Below are positions 60,749-64,000 of a stretch of DNA of 64,000 nt, in pieces. This stretch comes from Stromatinia cepivora (Eukaryota; Ascomycota; Leotiomycetes; Helotiales; Sclerotiniaceae): positions 124,001 through 188,000 of the forward strand of contig RCTD01000025.1 in assembly GCA_014898415.1 (NCBI GenBank), in the 5' to 3' direction. The position numbers were made by a program, and so were the translations under genes. The notes under the pieces were generated by a model. That model was not told the DNA's origin. It saw only the letters and a list, made by a program, of their open reading frames with translations, and ran no database searches. The stretch's first letter is position 1. Each line of letters opens with the position of its first letter.

Positions 60749-61995
60749 TAGGCAATGGGAGCTATGGATGATGGTGGGTTCACCGAAGAAACCAATTCTG
60801 TAAAGCTTTGATCTACTGTTGAAGGGACGAGAAGAATATGTAAGCAGGAAGAAAGCACCAGGCTCCTAATGAAAGAAACTCAAGGAAAGTGTATCTGGGA
60901 AGTGGGCTTCTGTGGCCGGGTAAAAGGAGAGATCTGTAGATAATGAGAAATACCATATCATGTTTACTTTCTGCTTTTACTTCTGCCGTTTCCTTTCATA
61001 CTTTGCAAGTTCAACCTGAATGCGACTCTCTCATGTATAAAGCAAATCATCAATCTCATACTTTCGGCAAGACAGAATTAATCTTATTAGGCATTGAATA
61101 CTGTACCGAGCCATTTACCCATTTCCAGAGAATTCCCCAGAGATCAAGAGCTTGATATACAAACACGCTCTGCCTAGCCCTCGCATAAGCAGAAGCACAA
61201 AACCATCACACACCCCCCACGATTCCAAAACAACCCTTTCAATTTTGTTACACTAATACAGAGCAAATTGAACCATATACATGATTATGTCAATCTATTA
61301 TGACGATAAATGTGAAGGTTAGATTTTGCTACACACATAAGTTTTTTGTCCGTCCGGCGAGGACTGGAATTGTTAGCCATTACCATTTCCATAATTTATT
61401 CAGTATCTATTCGCTGTACTAGTGTTTTGCACGACATAAAAAGATCTCCTCGATATCATACCATAGTCGTTTAGTTTCTTGCATCTTTGTATTTAAATAT
61501 TCGGAATTAAGTTAGATATATAATGGAATCTTGGGAATAATATTGAACAATAAGTGATTCGAACCGGTAAATTGGGGTAGTAAGATCTTAACACTCAATT
61601 CTGCAAATAGGTTCAACAATGAATACCTACTGAACATTTGAGGTTATTCAAGGATGAGTACCAACGCGGCTGTTAGTTTACATGTAAGCACTGACTAATC
61701 CACCATGCCTAACGTTGTTGCATATATTGTTTTGACGGTAACAGTTTAGTTAGATCAGAGCCGTCCTAGACATATGGAACTTAACTCCTGGGTGTCATGA
61801 CACTCAGCCAGGCGATTTGACAGCCTGACTTGTCTTCCGGGGTTTACAAAACCATGCTAGATATTTTGCCTAACTGGACTTGAGGTAGAAGGTCAGAGAA
61901 TAGTGGTCGATTTTCTCGTAGTGCCCCTAATAAATAAGCCGTAGTGATTGAGTCTAAGGTGACTTTTCTCCAAATCCGAAACCCGAGGTCGGGTT
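60749..61995. other. Intergenic between convergent genes
   Basis: Between the 2EXR gene (+) and the NACHT-ankyrin gene (-). A 70-codon frame at 60,943-61,155 has no known features. I see nothing else. Confidence 0.5.
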
Positions 61996-64000
61996 TCATG
62001 ATATCATGGCTGGCTGACATGTATATTCTGTCACCACTTGAACTGCAGCATCAAGGTTACTTTTCTTCATCATCGCCTCCATCAACAAATTAACGACCTC
62101 TAAATGCGAACGCCTAGTTCTTAACTCCCTAGCAAAATCCAAAGCCGTCTTTCCTTCAAAAGTTTTTGCTTGGAGATCCACACCAGCATCGATGAGAACT
62201 TGTACACTATCCTCACAGCCAAGCTTGACGGCTTTATGCAATGCAGTTTCCCCCTTTTTGTCTTTAGCTTGGATGTTAGCCTCAGCCTTAATCAGAACTT
62301 TCATAACACAAGGATGTGGGGCGGAATACATGAGAACTGTTTCCCCGTTGTATACAGCATCAACATCCGCACCATTACGAATAAGTTCCTCGGCAATGAT
62401 GGCATTATTCCTGTGATCTGAGCTGGCGGCACGAATTAATTCCGTAACAGAGTAAGCATTCTTGCAAGCGTCAACTTTTGCTCCTGCTGCTAGCAATTTT
62501 TTTACAACCTCAATATTTCCAGACGTCGCTGCCATGGATAGGGCAGCATTATCGCGAAAACCCTTTCGCATCGACGTCTGCCCCCTTTTCTATTAATAAG
62601 TCGATGGTTTCCGGAAGGTTTACCACGATTGATTTCATCAATGGGGTCAACTTTAATCCGTCTGATGCGTTTATGTCGGCTCCAGCCTCTATCAGAGCTC
62701 TGATAACTCCTTCATGGCGGCGACCGATGGCCATATGGAGTGCCGTTTTATGGAAATTCTCTTCTTCAAGTGGAACTTCGATCAAAGAGGGCTCAGCAGA
62801 AACAAGCTGTTTCACGACCTCAGTATGACCTCCCAATGAAGCCTTGTGAAGTGAATTTTCTCCGCGATAATCTTTAGCTAAAAGGTTTGCCTTGGAGGCG
62901 ACGAGCACCGAAACTACAGAGGAGTGGCCCATTTCTGCTGCCATCAATAGAGGTGTGAAACCCTTGGAGCAAGTTGCCTCAATGTCTGCCCCTGACTTGA
63001 GCATTATGCCGATGATCGTTGGTAATCCAAAAATGGCAGCAGCTACGATTGGAGGGGGAAATTCAACCGTATGCCGTATGCTGAAAGCCTTCATAGCCAC
63101 AGACGCGCCATTTACGAGTATTCTTTGGTTGAGAAAATGCAGTACATCGTCCGTAAGTTCTATTTCCGTCGTACCTTGAGCATGTGCACCTAAGTACTGG
63201 CTTGCATACGACAACAAAGCGTACTGCCTAAGCCGAGTTCTCATGACTTCGCGATCCGGAGTTTTGGGTTTCTTGAATTCATCCAAAGACAGATATCTGA
63301 TGCAAGCCCGAGTGATCAAGACATCAGCATCGGCAAAGAACTTTGAGCGATGACGCTCAAAGTATTCTTGAAGAGTAGAGTGACATAGACGGATAACACC
63401 ACTCTCTGGGTCAACTACCACGAGACCGGCACAGACTGTTAGGAGCAAGTCTTGGTCGTAAAAATCATCTTCATCTAATCCGTCCTCATCAGGATCGAGT
63501 TCCATGATAGCCATGGCATGCTGGAGCTCGCGCACAGTCAAGGGTCTCTTTGTACAAGAAAGCCACATTAAGATGTTCATAGCCAAGTTTTTACGATTTA
63601 CGTCTTGTCCTTCCATGATTCTCTTCATGGCATCATCATAGGAGCTGTCTAGGATATTTGGCAGGCCAGTCAATGCTTTTTTAACACGACTGATCTTAAG
63701 TTCTGAAGCAATAGCTTCGATGTGTAAATGGGCAAGAAGGAACCTAACCAATAAATCAGTATAAGACATGGAGATAGGGAGTCCTACTTCACGAACATTC
63801 CATGAGCCTTCTCCGCAATTTTCCCTACAATTGTTTTCCGTAGGGTCGGATCCTTCTTGCAAAATTTGAGAATATTCTCCTCTGTATCTATACGAGCTTC
63901 CAGATACGCTCGCACATCATGGTCGCTAGCTCGAATTTCGAGATGTGAACAATCAGACAACTTATCTTCAATATCCCCTAGACGACGTGACGTAAGGAGG
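61996..64000 (-). pseudogene. NACHT-ankyrin (NLR-like) gene, frameshifted, 5' end beyond window
   Basis: The minus-strand gene enters at 64,000 and lacks its 5' part. The first visible exon (64,000-63,788) reads TSRRLGDIEDKLSDCSHLEI, then EENILKFCKKDPTLRKTIVG, typical of the region after the NACHT NTPase core. A 44-nt intron (63,787-63,744; GTAGGA...GGTTAG) joins it in frame to FLLAHLHIEAIA, LPNILDSSYDDAMKRI and the winged-helix-like CTKRPLTVRELQHAMAI. Ankyrin repeats follow (TPLLMAAEMGHSSVVSVLV, NSLHKASLGGHTEVVKQLV, TALHMAIGRRHEGVIRALI, TPLMKSI...DLLIEKGADVDA). At 62,557-62,560 a run of four T (minus strand) breaks the frame and the open frame stops after KGFSR. One base less would restore continuity with further ankyrin repeats (NAALSMAATSGNIEVVKKLL) running to 61,996. 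NACHT-ankyrin proteins are fungal NLR-like receptors, some linked to non-self recognition. Confidence 0.85.

Overview
The window is nuclear DNA of a filamentous ascomycete. The genes carry short GT...AG introns of about 44-150 nt. The AT-rich transposon graveyard shows the transition-type decay of repeat-induced point mutation (RIP). The gene set fits Pezizomycotina: PNGase A, a 2EXR protein, a NACHT-ankyrin gene, SOG2 and CTF8. Gene style and composition suggest Leotiomycetes (Sclerotiniaceae or Helotiales); that placement is inference.

Layout. 1-10,770 is an AT-rich RIP island. It holds two minus-strand copies of one Ty1/copia retrotransposon. Copy A (about 680-6,755) still shows LTR, primer-binding site, protease, integrase, reverse transcriptase and RNase H remnants. 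Copy B (6,756-9,315) keeps only its 5' half and seems to be interrupted by copy A. An even more AT-rich stretch of unknown origin follows. 10,770-16,630 has normal composition but is gene-poor, with a MITE-like inverted repeat, a perfect hairpin, small duplications and a possible gene relict.

From 16.6 kb genes are dense: a small conserved protein and PNGase A (+), a 605-aa repeat-bearing orphan (+), the Fe-S assembly WD40 protein CIA1 (+), a 1244-aa acidic/serine-rich orphan (-) and a Tcp11/Sok1 protein (-). Next come 8.3 kb of gene-poor, minisatellite-rich DNA. The right half holds SOG2 of the RAM pathway (-), a short RecQ helicase (+), a small gene with a broken frame (+), a PHD-finger protein (-), PRPP synthetase (+), ribosomal protein eS6 (-), CTF8 (+), a small membrane protein with a duplicated last exon (+), a 2EXR protein (+), and a frameshifted NACHT-ankyrin gene (-) that runs off the right end.

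The genes do not form one pathway. Several are housekeeping functions in divergent pairs (SOG2/RecQ, PHD/PRPP synthetase, eS6/CTF8). The most unusual items are the tandem duplication of a 140-nt terminal exon at 58.4-58.8 kb (candidate mutually exclusive alternative exons), the frameshift in the NACHT-ankyrin gene, and the still-readable nested copia elements. I rebuilt exon structures by hand from splice motifs and reading-frame continuity; no transcript data were available.
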